Source: Eutreptiella sp. 'Long Island Sound 2002'
Taxonomy: Eukaryota; Euglenozoa; Euglenophyceae; Eutreptiales; Eutreptiaceae
Direction: 5' to 3'
Length of the DNA: 64,000 nt
NCBI GenBank assembly: GCA_964036045.1
Contig: OZ038381.1
Coordinates: 127,107,708-127,171,707 of the forward strand
Shown: positions 1-9,992 of the stretch, one piece after another
How the letters are laid out: each line of letters begins with the position of its first letter
Position numbering within the stretch: the stretch's first letter is position 1
Made by a program: the position numbers and the translations under genes
The notes under the pieces: model-generated
What the model was told of the DNA's origin: nothing
Databases searched by the model: none
The model's input: the letters and a program-made list of their open reading frames with translations, nothing else

Positions 1-1024
1 ATGCAATTGCTGGAACTTTTCAAACAATTGCCTGCCAGCCTCCTCCGCTCCTCCGTTCGAACGGCTGTGGTATGCCACCGTCTTGGCATGCCTCACGCCC
101 ATGAACTTGCACACTGTGCGAAACCATGCGCCAACGAACTGCGTACCCCTGCCGCTGCATATCACTGCTGGGACATCAAATACCGTCAACCAATGCCGAA
201 TGATTGATTGCGCCACGGTCTTGGTTTGCAGCCCGACTCCGTGCTTGTCCCTCTTGTCCTTCTTCTTGGATTGCCGGGAACCGCCACGATGTATCCGCTG
301 TCGCGATGGACTACCAACATGACACGATCAAAGACCTTGCCTTCCACGGTCACTTCCGGCATCGCAGAGACATCCATTGAAATTGACCTCATGGGACTTC
401 CCGGAATGGCTGTGTACACGTGGTTTCCAGCAGTTAACCTGTTCGGATGTTTGGTGGCCCTGCAGACCGCACACGCCTTGCAATACCGGTTCAAAACTGC
501 GTAATGACCCAGAGGGAACAAAAACCTCAACTCCGAGTCCTTCTGCAATCTATCTCGTTTCGGGTGCATCACCTGAGTGTTGTGCCTATGGTCAATCAAG
601 TCAACCACCCGGTTTTCGGGAACCAAAAGCTTGTCCTTGAGGAATAGCTTGTCACCGTCTTCCGTCATTCCCTCTAGCCAATCTTCGTAGGATGACACAC
701 TCACCGCACTCAAGTACTTGAGCCAATGGTCCGAGTTTGCATAATCATTTGACCGATCCTCCATCAATACCAATTGTACTCCTTCAATGGCTCGTACGGT
801 GTCCTCCTCCTTCATTTGCGACTTGGGCCAGCTCCGCGCGGGATCCCATCACCACAAAGCATTTTGCCTCTGCCTCCGACTCGATGATACGCTTGGCCTC
901 CGCTGTCTCCTCGGCGTCGCAATGCATGGAGATGTCCATCAAAGCTTTCGCCCGGTAGGCCCAACGACTGAGGCAATCGGCCACAGTGTCGTCCTTTCCA
1001 GACACATACACCATGCTGAAATCA
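1..1024 (-). pseudogene. Ty3-A RNase H C-terminus and integrase fragment
   Basis: Reading leftward, the fragment starts with the end of RNase H (VYVSGKDDTVADCLSRWAY, about 1,012-955). An integrase H2C2 zinc domain follows (HRHNTQVMHP, then CKACAVC near 480-460), then the catalytic core (first Asp in SMDVSAMPEV near 370). A frameshift at about 240-300 separates this from the rest of the core in another frame, where RHWLTVFDVP leads to the RGTQF motif and then SRSNGGAEEAGRQLF with the catalytic Glu. The second catalytic Asp is absent: the codon before RGTQF is GGC (Gly), where families normally have Asp. With the frameshift, this integrase is dead. The C-terminal part lies outside the window. 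Confidence 0.85.
1006..1024 (+). repeat. Target-site duplication, left copy, flanking LINE-1
   Basis: ATACACCATGCTGAAATCA matches the sequence at 9,473-9,491 at 16 of 19 positions. Both copies encode the same Ty3-A RNase H strand on the minus strand (DFS-M/V-V/L-Y), as expected for a duplicated target. Confidence 0.75.
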
Positions 1025-1345
1025 CTTTCTGAGTGTCTATTTTTTTCGATTGACCCTCAGCATTTTGTTAATGGATCCACCAGTAGTCCAGGCTATTCGG
1101 TGATTGGTGAAAATCCTGGGCTGTTCAAGTTCTGGAGCCTTTCCCGCAGTTTTCAAATCATCACCCCAATTCCTGAGTCCAAATCTACGCTCGCAACCTT
1201 TCAATTGACGCCAAGTCGCCTTTTCGTTCATCCCGAGGACACCATGAATTTCACCCTTTTTGGAAGCTCTACAGCCGCCGACGATGGCATTTCAACGCTA
1301 TTTAACTATTCCTCGTCAAACCTCCTTCAAAAACACCAAGCCTGA
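1025..1345 (+). other. LINE-1 5' leader
   Basis: This stretch lies between the left target duplication and the first open codon of the ORF1 frame after a stop near 1,344. I see no recognisable promoter motif or monomer repeat in it. Confidence 0.5.
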
Positions 1346-3955
1346 AATTCGCCGTTACAAACACGCTTTCCGTCACGCCAATTTGAAGCCGTCGAAGGCA
1401 AAATATTTGACACACGACAACGCATCTTCGTCCCCGAAGTTTACCGCCGTCTACAAGACTACTCTGAGTTCTACCTGGATGTGGAAGGCACCGATATTCA
1501 ATCCGCCTCTGTTGGGAGCAACTCCACGGAAATTCTAGACCGAGGCAGGGTCTCTTCTGTTGCGCACAATAACTACAACGAGCTTGAAAAGCTTTTGTTC
1601 AACCACAAGCGTTTCTACCTAAAGCCGTATGAGTTGGACTATTCTCAAACCGAAGCCAAGAAGTCTCCGCCTACCGCCACCCCGTGGGCTAAACAATTAA
1701 GAACCTTGCTAGACAAAGCCAAAGAAGAGAACAAAGACCTCAAAGGATGGTTCGTTATTCCGGCGTGGGACGCTCAAGTGGTTGCCGCCACCTTTCGCAT
1801 GCTAGGCTCAACTTCTGCCCTTTTTCCTCTCCTTCCTTACATTTCTAGCGTGATATGTATGCACGGAGCACAACTTGGAGACGCCTACAAGGTCAAAAAA
1901 GACAGCAAAGACTCCTACGAGTTCCGCACGAGCGGCCATCAAACGATGCCGTATGTTGCCTTACTCCTAAACACCTCTTCCTTTGACGGGTGCCGATATG
2001 AAGACATCAATTTTAAGTTTGAACCCTTCCGCTTCGCCGTCAAGCACGCCCATCCAACGGTGCGTGACCTCCCGTTGCACAAAGCGCTACGTTTTGAGGT
2101 GAGCATAGAGTTCCTTGACCACATTGAGCCTTCGCCGCCGGAGGACAGAGACAAGTCTCAACCAAAACAACGCAAAATTGGAGACGCCCGTGCATTCATG
2201 AAGTTAATGAACAAAATGTTTGTCCCCGCGCTAGCAAACGTATCGGTGAACACCAAGAATGCTTACTACCCGTTTGGCCACATAGTTCCTTCCGAGAGCC
2301 CGCATTGGGCCTACTACCGGTTTGATTGGGAACTCCCATCCCGCTTTGCCGACGTGCTCATGTTCAAAGTCCGCGAGTGCGCCCAATTCCTCACCGAGGA
2401 ACTCCTTGCAATGGACATGCACGCTTTGCCGACTACCGAAGTGTATCGAGCCGCGATCGCTAGAGACCGGAAGGAAGGAAACAAAGACCTACGAGCCCCG
2501 GAAATGCTCACCATGATGATCGCCAACCTGCCCGGAGGACGGGGCGCCTCACCGCCCTTAGGAGCGGTATTCCGGTCTAAAGACTCCTTGGTCGTGGCGA
2601 TTGACACCACACACGCGCCGTGCAACGTCATGAAAACAGGGGTCCAAACGCTAGCTATCCGCTTCTTCCACTCATGCGGCATTTTTCTCTTTCATGGCAT
2701 AGATGGACAATTGGTGCGGTTTTCGTCACGATCTGACGGCAATACGAGGTCCGCGCCTTCGGGCGCCCCCGAGCGAGCCCACGCAACGGTGGCCCCGCCC
2801 TCATACGACTCGTCTAAGGCCCCAAAGACGGCCGTTCTCCTAGTGGCCCCAAGATCGGCGCATGCTCTCGACTTGCGCGTCCAAGCAAGGTTCCTTGGCC
2901 CGTACGTGTCGTTCGAATTCACGCGACCTCCCTACGAGCACCAACAAGCCCACCTCGTGGTCTACAAAAAGGAGGAATCCGCGCTGCTAGCGCATGATTT
3001 CAAATATGGAGACGCTGCCTTTGCCCCACTACACCGCAACCTCCTCGCCCTCGAGAAGATACTCCCCGCCCAAGACCCGGATGTGGCCGAGCACAAGCAA
3101 CCCATCGTGCAACGCCTCCAAGCGGGCGCCGCCTTGGGGTCCACGGCCTTCGTGTCCCAGCTCGTCTCCGCCCTTCGTGATAGGCCCGCGACGGGGCTGA
3201 CTGAGCGCATCAGCGAGTGGAACGCGGCACCGGACGACGCCGACACCGCTACACCAACGCCAGGACCAAACCGCATCGAAGAGATGTCCGAGACCAGCGT
3301 CCCGCTGCTTGCTCCGCTGGGAGGCGAGGCGACCACCCTCCTACCCCCCGACCACGATGCCCCCACCCCCGCTTCGGAGATACAAATCGACCCCCGCCTC
3401 CCTACTGGTTTTTATTACGTCCGCGACGTATTCTCCGAGAGCCAAGAGGAAACAGTAAAAAAAGGTTCCCCACGACAACACGTGGGAGAAATACCACGGG
3501 CGCTCAGTCCAACACTTCGGCCACGCATACCTCAGCCCGAGCAAAGTCACCGCCACGTCCCACATCCCGGAAGAGTTTTCCTCTATCATCCAAACCTACA
3601 ATGCCGCGCTGGAGCGACTAGGCCTCTCGCACCCCCCCCCAACCAAATCACGGGCACAATGTATCTCCCGGGAGAGGGCATCGGCTACCACACGGAGGAC
3701 CCCTTGCTAGGCGATCCGGTGTCCATCTTTGGTTCCCAGTCGGACACCACAATGTTCTTTAAAAACCCCTCCAACGGGGACTCTTTCTGTATCCGCCTCT
3801 TTGCCCGCTCTCTCCGGGTCCTCACCAGGGCCGCACGCCAGGAGTGGCACCAAGGGATACCCAGACGGAGGGAAGACGAAGTGTTTGGGCTAACTGTCCC
3901 CCGTACCATCCCTCGGCTCGCTCTAATCCTCCGCCACATCCCACAGGCAAGCTAA
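1346..3955 (+). pseudogene. LINE-1 ORF1 with C-terminal AlkB-like domain
   Basis: The frame is open from about 1,346 and the true start is uncertain; coding-looking residues such as RIFVPEVYRRLQDYSEFYLD lie upstream of the GTG at 1,481. The first roughly 650 residues match no family I recognise: there is no zinc knuckle, RRM or esterase. The segment to about 2,700 looks globular, and that from about 2,730 to 3,360 is richer in Pro and Ala. The C-terminus from about 3,385 is AlkB-like (separate entry). Within it the frame slips at (A)7, 3,457-3,463, and returns at (C)9, 3,632-3,640. LINE ORF1 proteins usually bind RNA and act as chaperones; whether this one does is unknown. Confidence 0.75.
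3385..3955 (+). other. AlkB-like 2OG-Fe(II) dioxygenase domain in LINE-1 ORF1
   Basis: Segments in AlkB order are GFYYVRDVFSESQEE (about 3,400-3,450, ORF1 frame); then, in the +1 frame between the A-run and C-run, TWEKYHGRSVQHFGHAYL (about 3,480-3,535), IPEEFSSII and ALERLGL; then back in the ORF1 frame, YLPGEGIGYHTEDP (3,661-3,702), ARSLRVL, ARQEWHQGIPRR (to about 3,865) and PRLALILR (about 3,910-3,935). These correspond to the AlkB R-x-VQHFG strand, the YxPGxGIxxHxD iron motif, the distal iron His (codon 3,848-3,850) and the RxxxxxR 2-oxoglutarate motif. The expected Asp of HxD is Glu (HTE, 3,689-3,697). The family oxidatively removes alkyl groups from nucleic acids; its activity here is unproven. 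Confidence 0.8.
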
Positions 3956-4258
3956 CCCACGAAAGCCAGAGGGCCGGATACCCGCCTCCTGCGCTCTCCA
4001 GCCCCCTCTGCCTGAAAACACAAGGGTCAAGATTCAGTGAATCACCGGCCAAGGTCACTGCTTCCTCCGTCACCGGCAAGGGGCTAGACGAAGAGCTCGC
4101 CTCGGCCGGAATACCAGCCGACCAAATTCAACATTTCCGTTGCCTTAGCCAGCCCAGCCAGCCTGACTCCCCGGCACCCCCCCCCGCCCCCCCCTATCCC
4201 GCCTCCCCCGAAGTCCGGTACGCGCCTACAGAATAGGTACCAACGGCCTCACCGCCCC
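3956..4258 (+). other. LINE-1 ORF1-ORF2 junction, possible ORF1 C-terminal extension
   Basis: The ORF1 frame stops at 3,955. A different frame (about 3,940-4,236) stays open through a Pro/Ser-rich stretch (AGIPADQIQHF, then a PPPAPP run) and stops at 4,236. It could be the natural ORF1 end after a further frameshift, or an untranslated spacer. Confidence 0.35.
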
Positions 4259-5321
4259 CCCATACCCTCCCCCTCAGAACTGCGTTTTCTCTCCCACAAT
4301 TTGCAGAAGAAACGTATAGTGAGCAGCCAAATTCTCCGACACCTCAAGAACGACTTCGACATCCTCTTCCTCCAAGAAATCAGTCACGCCCCCATCCTTC
4401 CCCACTCATACGCCTACGGTTCGGGCACTAAAGCCACCATTGTTTCGAACATCAGCCAGGACAAACACTCCAGAGGCGAGCACGGGTCCGTTTTGGTTTG
4501 CTCCCCCCGGCTCGCCCATTTCGTTACCCCCCTCCCCCGACTCGATACGGAAGGGCTGCTGGCAGCAGCTGTTCTCACCCTCCCGGGGGCCCCGCCCACC
4601 TTGTTGGTCTCGGTATACGCCCCGAGCGCGGACGTCCACCGCTCAAAAATTGAAAACATCCTGCGGCCACTCATGCATCAGTATCCCAACCACGTCCTAG
4701 GCAGAGACACCAACTGCATAATGTGCCCTGAGCTGAACGGAGCAAACCTCCAAATGGACAACGAGTGGCCATGGCTCCGCAAGCAGGTCACGAGCGACCC
4801 GCCACGTCTCATCGATACCTTCCGGCACTTTCACCCGACCGAGCGGTCTTTCTCCCGACACCCCACCCTGTACAGGGCAGGCAGCAGCCGACTCGACCAT
4901 ATTTTGCTCTCCCCAGCGGCCTCAGAATTCTTTGCCCCCACCTCTGCGACCATCCAAACGGACGACAAAACGTCAGACCACCACCCAGTCACGTACACCT
5001 CTCAAGTCCCCCCCCACCCCTTCTCCGAAACACCGACCACTAAGAGGAACGTTTTCCGCAAGCTGACGGAGCGGGAGCGCTCCAAGCACCACAATTCCCT
5101 CGCCCCCCTGGCGCGATGGTGCGAGTCTACCCTCCTCCGCTTTGAGTCTTTATCCTCGGCAGACATAGAGCTCTTCACCGATGTGGTGCTGGAAGAAGTA
5201 GCGACCAGCTACCACAATATCACCACACCATCACACCCCATTTCCTCGGCTCTGGTTGAGAAAATGAAAGCGTCCCTGCAAACCCTGCCCCCCCCCCAAC
5301 CATCCCAACTTCCCCGCTTCC
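4259..5321 (+). pseudogene. LINE-1 ORF2: APE-type endonuclease domain
   Basis: The open frame contains the order of the exonuclease-endonuclease-phosphatase fold: LRFLSHNLQ (metal-site Asn, about 4,277-4,303), DILFLQEIS (Glu, about 4,352-4,380), SVYAPSAD (about 4,610-4,635), LGRDTNCI in place of the usual GDFN (about 4,700), SRLDHILLSP (about 4,885-4,915) and the terminal SDHHPV (about 4,973-4,990). It would nick target DNA to prime reverse transcription. The frame breaks at a C-run near 5,288-5,298, after which RT continues in another frame. GRDTN keeps the Asp and Asn but has Arg in place of the usual residue between them. The initiation codon is uncertain. Confidence 0.85.
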
Positions 5322-7430
5322 ATGGACACTCTCAACAAACTCGTCAAGGAGTGGGAAACCAAAGTGAACAAGGCCGCAACCACCAAAATCCATCGCTGCC
5401 TTGTGAGGAAAACTAAGATCAAGCGCACCATCAACGAGGCGCTCAACCCCGTGCAACGCGGTGAAATAACGCTGAAGCGCCCGGGCGCCACACAGCTCGT
5501 CTCCACCCCTAAAGAAGTGAGCTCAATTTTTTCTTCCACACTCCTCACCCTGGGGGGCAGCCTCGATTACGCACCGCCGAGCACGCTAGTGGATCGCCTG
5601 CTCACACACTCCCCGACCTGCCCCGAACCCACAAAAAATAGCCCTCTCCCTGACATTACCTGGGAATCGTTCCGCAACACGCTCAAGAGGTCAAAGCCCA
5701 ACAAGGCGGGTGGGCGGGACTTCACAAACAACTACACGTTGCACATCTCCCCCCCCCCTGTCCAACAATTCATTTGGAGGGTATGTAACCACTACCTCCA
5801 CCAGCCGTTGCCCGAGAAATGGCTCGAAGCCAACATTCTCTTGCTTTTTAAGAAAGGTGAACTGACGAACCCCGTAAATTACAGGCCTATAGCCCTGCTG
5901 AACAGCGTATACAAAATAATTGCAACACACGCCAACCGTGAGCTACTGACAGCGGCCATCGAACACTCCATCATACACCCCACCCAGTTCGGCGGACTTC
6001 CCAACCGCAGATGCCAAGACACATTTTCAACCTCTTATCCACGCTTCGGGAATCAGTCGGTAGCTACAGCCTCTACATTGATTTCAATAAGGCTTTCAAC
6101 TCCGTTCCCCACTCCACCCTCTTCACAGTGCTGTCCCACCTGAACTTTCCCACGCACCTTGTAAACCTCATTCAATCCTTGTACCGTGCCCCCCGTGACT
6201 TCCCGGTAGTGTCAGGGCACACCCAGTCCTCCCACCTGCAAACCAGAGGTGTTCGGCAGGGGTGCCCCATGTCACCCATCCTTTTCTGCCTTTACCTGAA
6301 CGTTCTCCTCTTCGCCCTGCCGTCTCACGTCACGGCACCCCCCTCCCCACACGAGTCGGGCCACGCCTTCGTTGACGACCTCCTCTATTGATCAGAGGAT
6401 GGGGACCGCATACAACAAATTTTGAATTTCTTCGACACAGTCGCCAGGGAGTGGGGCCTGGAATTAAACCTCAGCAAAACCCAAATCCATGCTATGGGAA
6501 CAGCCCCCCCCGAGAACTCTCACCTCCCCCTCGGGCACCCCCCTGTCAACAACCGACCAGAAGACGGGGCAACCACACAACTGCTACAAATACCTAGGGG
6601 TATACATCTTCACCGCCAACCACGAGGCACAAACGCTGGCATTGGCCAAGTCAGAAATACGCTTTTTTTTCACAACCCTCCAACCCCTCCGGCTCACCCT
6701 TTCGGAATACATTCTCTTAGTAAACGTCCAACTCATCCCTATTCTTTCCTACCGCCTCATGGCACACCCCCTGGCCGTGAACGAGTTGGGAGCCCTCCAG
6801 GCCATGATCTGGCAAAATATTGCACATGACCCCTCCCCGGACAAGGCCAACAGGATTTCCCGCCTCGTCTCTCCTAAGGACCGCTACAGCCCCCGCCACC
6901 AGGGAGGCTTAGGACTCCGCCACTTCACTTTTTCTATTTGCATGGCCCTGGTGAAAGCCGCAATCAGGTACCTCAACGGGGACGGCCCAGCCTCAACAGA
7001 CGAATCCTTTTCCGAAGCGATGCTCTCCACCACAGGCAACCCAATCCAAGACACCGTCATGGACGCGTGCCACACCATAGGCCTCCGATACCACAGCACC
7101 GGCCTCTGGGCCTCCTGCCCCCCCTCCCTCTTGATCCCGAAAGAGAAAGTCCAAGTCCAGTTCCTAGCCACCAAACCAGCACCACAATACAGCAAGTTCG
7201 GCAACAGGTTGAAAAGAACACCCCAAGACCTAGCGTTCCACCTAGGAACAGTCACAGGGGTGCACACAGAATCAGCCACACTCCAGTTTTCGGACGGCAC
7301 CACCCACAACATCAAAGACCCCGGTCTCCGCCGCAACGAAAAAGAATACACCTTTCAAAACCCAGCCATTTCTGTCCGCCTCACCACGAACTGCTTACCC
7401 CTCCCCTTCTCCACCCCCAGGGAATACATC
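5322..7430 (+). pseudogene. LINE-1 ORF2: reverse transcriptase domain
   Basis: Non-LTR RT blocks appear in order: KPNKAGGRDFTNNY (about 5,695), PEKWLEANILLLFKKG, NYRPIALLNSVYKI (about 5,877-5,915), the finger motif TQFGGLPNRRC (about 5,982), SLYIDFNKAFNSVPH (catalytic Asp, about 6,070-6,115), RGVRQGCPMSPILF (about 6,245), FVDDLLY (catalytic DD, about 6,368-6,388), LELNLSKTQ (about 6,459) and YKYLGVYI (about 6,590). It would copy element RNA at the nicked target. A frameshift near 6,018 separates the finger motif from the first Asp, a TGA follows FVDDLLY at 6,389-6,391, and another frameshift lies at the C-run near 6,505-6,512. The thumb and linker continue to the next C-run near 7,437. Confidence 0.9.
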
Positions 7431-7444
7431 CTCAACCCCCCCCC

Positions 7445-8517
7445 CTGGGCCACACGGCGGAGTTCTGCTCGACTCGTCGCTGCATGGCGAGCTGTACCGG
7501 CTCCCAGAACCTCACTCCCTTGACCCCGATGACCTCGAAGAATGGGGTTGTGAAGCAGCCCTTGCCCTCCTCCTCACATCGTCCCCCGGCACGACATGGG
7601 TGTACTTGGATGGCTCAGCGGGCGCCTTGGGCTACGGGTCTGCAGCCACCCTGTTTTTCCCAAATGGCTTCAGATGGGTGCTGTGCCAAACGTCCCCATA
7701 CCAGTCCTCAGAGGGATCGGAGTTCTGGGCGGCTATTATGTTCCTACGGTGGGCCCTTGCATATCACCCGCACCTCACCTTTGCCGTGCTAGGGGACAAC
7801 CTCCACGTTATCACTGTTCTCTCCCCGAGCACCTCCCCAGACCTCCCGTCACGCTTGCCAGCCGGCACGTGGGAATCCTCTCTTCAGTCGATCCAGGCCT
7901 CCCTACGCCCAGGGATGATCCAGGGTTGGGGGTGGATCAAAGGGCACGCCGGGTTTGTGGGGAATGAGATCTCGGATGCTTACTCAAAGTGGGCCGCCCA
8001 CGTGATGGTCTGGGACCCCTCCCTCCTTCCGCCCCCCGCGATAGGGTGCATATCCAGAGGCCCCCTCCCCGTCATCCACAAACTGAATACCACCTCAATC
8101 AAGCACCTCCTCCCTTGCCACAAACACGAAAACATCCACGCACCGTCCAGCTTCCATTTTTACAACCACACTTCATGGTTCCAAGGCCTCCCCTTCAAAT
8201 GGTCCTCCGGAAACTTCAACACCGCGCCTTTTGCTTTCCACGAAGACTTGCGCCCTCGCCATTGCCACGCTTGCCCCGACCCGCACCCAATGGATGTTAA
8301 CTCTTTCGTCTCACACTGCCCAACGTGCGGACACCTGGTACAAACCTACATTCAGTGCTGGCGCCTCCCCTTCACCACGGTGGTGTCCCAATGGTGGTCC
8401 GCGACCACACACGTCGGGGAGAGGCGCAATTTCCGTCCGGGGGCTTGTCCCCATGTCCCTGTACACCAAAATCACAACCCCCCTTTCCGACCGAAGAAAA
8501 CCAGCACACTGTCATGA
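7445..8517 (+). pseudogene. LINE-1 ORF2: RNase H domain and Cys/His knuckle
   Basis: After the C-run at about 7,435-7,446 the frame reads GVLLDSSLHGELYRLPEP and then type-I RNase H blocks: WVYLDGSAGALGYG (about 7,588), SEGSEFWAAI (about 7,708), AVLGDNLHV (about 7,783) and WIKGHAGFVGNEISDAYS (about 7,930). These give the D-E-D and His/Asp residues expected for the fold. A C-terminal knuckle CHAC...HPMDVNSFVSHCPTC (about 8,265-8,330) resembles the Cys-rich motif near the end of I/R1-type ORF2 proteins. RNase H would remove the RNA strand after first-strand synthesis. The frame ends at 8,517, but coding-looking sequence continues in another frame. Confidence 0.87.
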
Positions 8518-9186
8518 CTTAAAACTCGCCCTGAAGGCTCGTGTTCCCCAGCTCCTCAATGCCCTATACCGCACGCTGGAAAGGCTAAACGAAAACCCCC
8601 TTCCAGCCCCGCTCACCCCCCCCTTGGGCCCCAACTCATGGGGACGCCCCTGGTCGCCTTACAGCACGTCACACACCGCCCTACAGCGCCCCCCCCCCCC
8701 GCCTACCACCCTCCATCCCCCCTCCCGGACAAAGTGGCACACAAGCCTCCAAAGCGGCCCCGTCCCCCACCCCCTGCGGCACACGCCAAAGCTCGGAAAC
8801 ACGCCCGCCAGCCCCCGAGACCTGTCCGGCCTCTGTCGCTGAAACGCAAAACCGCAAGCAAACCTCAGCCAGAGCCCCCGCCCCCTAAACGGCCGCTCAG
8901 AATCCGGGACATGTTCAACCTCCCCCGCCCCCCTCGACCAGCACCCCCCCTCGCCGCCCCCAGCCCTGTTTCCGCACCTTCTCCCCGCATAACAAGGTAC
9001 TTCGCACCAGCCCCCCCCCCCTCCCGGGAGCACAATCTCACAATCGCCCTCATCTTCGTCCCACGTGTCATCTCTTTGAAAAAGCCACAGTTACACGTTT
9101 CTCTCACGCCAGCCCTCAACAGCCCTAACACGGCGCAACCAATCAGTACTACCACACTGGCACTCACCAGTCACTTCTGCAAATGA
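8518..9186 (+). other. LINE-1 ORF2 proline-rich tail
   Basis: Downstream of the knuckle, one frame (about 8,440-8,640) reads LKARVPQLLNALYRTLERL. A second (8,638-9,186) is very rich in Pro, Lys and Arg (KPPKRPRPPPP, KPQPEPPPPKRPL) and contains SPRITRYFAP. It is probably a disordered, basic, nucleic-acid-binding or adaptor tail reached by further frameshifts at C/G runs. Strong sense-strand C bias could also keep such a frame open by chance, so coding status is tentative. Confidence 0.45.
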
Positions 9187-9472
9187 ATCCCTCCCGCAAG
9201 CCACCCCCCGTGCTCAAGCCGTCATGCTCTAACCCCCAAACCGCAACCGTACAGCCTTCGGGAATCAGGCAGAGACCCCGGCTCTGCGTTTGTCTATAAC
9301 GGGGCTGCCAGGTCTCGTTGAGATAAGGCAGAGGAGGACAGCAGCGTACAGCGGTACTCAGCCCGCGATTAAACTTGGTTTCGGGCTCCCGCCCCTCCCT
9401 GAAAAAGCTTGGCGCGCAAGAGCCTTTCTCCCCGGCCTGGCCAGCCACAAAAGGCGCCGTTCAGTGCAAAAA
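9187..9472 (+). other. LINE-1 3' UTR and short A tail
   Basis: Non-coding sequence runs from the last stop to (A)6 at 9,468-9,473, directly before the right target duplication. Confidence 0.6.
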
Positions 9473-9491
9473 ATACAGCACGCTGAAGTCA
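9473..9491 (+). repeat. Target-site duplication, right copy, flanking LINE-1
   Basis: ATACAGCACGCTGAAGTCA matches 1,006-1,024 with three mismatches. On the minus strand it continues directly into Ty3-A RNase H (VAKFDFSV). Confidence 0.75.
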
Positions 9492-9992
9492 AATTTGGCT
9501 ACCGTATGGTGCCACCGGGCACGTCGGGCTGGCCGATCTGGGGGGGTGTCAACGTGCTCGTTGTGTCAACTCTGCAAACCTTGATGGTCGGTGCACACGA
9601 CAATGGGTTGCAAACCAATATGCCTGAACCACTTGCGCAAGGCGCAGATAATGGCATACGTCACCTTTTGCCTCGCACTCCAAGTGCAGGGTTGCCCCTC
9701 TGCCAAAACTCTACTCCAAAAGGCCACTGGGACATGGGAACCATCCCCTCAGACCTGCTCCAGGACTGCTCCCACGGCATAATCCGATGCATCGGTGCGG
9801 AGCACAAATCCTTTGTCCGGATTGATAAGGAATAATCCCAACTTTCCCAGGAGAGTTCTCTTGAGCGTTTGGAACGCTCTTTCCGCCTCCGTTGTTCAAG
9901 CCAGCTTTTTCTTGCTCCCGTTGCGCCCATCAAACGTCCCAACCTGCAGCATTTTGTGTAATGGTCCCAAGAGTTTGGCATACATTCGTACG
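9474..9992 (-). pseudogene. Ty3-A RNase H domain, N-terminal part
   Basis: The minus strand reads PLHKMLQVG, then in a shifted frame LFLINPDKGFVLRTDASDYAVGAVLEQV, a TGA, and GSHVPVAFWSRVLAEGQPCTW, KVTYAIICALRKWFRHIGLQP and VCTDHQGLQS. These are the TDAS, E/CALR and TDHQ blocks of Ty3-type RNase H. One stop lies inside the domain and another after LQS. The last strand, VAKFDFSV, runs into the LINE-1 insertion point and resumes at about 1,020. Confidence 0.85.

Larger units (their letters stand above)
1025..9472 (+). mobile_element. LINE-1: non-LTR retrotransposon with AlkB-like ORF1 domain
   Basis: The element reads left to right: about 320 bp of 5' leader, ORF1 (1,346-3,955), ORF2 with APE-type endonuclease, reverse transcriptase, RNase H and a Cys/His knuckle (about 4,259-8,517), a proline-rich tail to 9,186, a 3' UTR and an (A)6 end at 9,468-9,473. 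A 19-bp imperfect target-site duplication flanks it. APE plus RT plus RNase H is the layout of I/R1/Tad-like LINEs; I cannot assign a clade without a tree. It appears full length, which is unusual because most LINE copies are 5'-truncated. Frame changes occur at C-runs near 3,632, 5,288, 6,505 and 7,437 and at an A-run near 3,457, and there is one true stop at 6,389. The sense strand is very C-rich. Confidence 0.88.

Noticed and set aside
1037-1231. Minus-strand 64-codon frame next to the Ty3-A fragment, considered as more RNase H
   Set aside because: It lies inside the LINE-1 5' leader, beyond the target duplication, and lacks RNase H motifs; the true RNase H continuation is at 9,474 onward.
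3385-3955. AlkB domain as part of an integrated plant RNA virus
   Set aside because: No viral replicase, helicase or coat motifs nearby; it is continuous with LINE ORF1 and precedes the LINE endonuclease.
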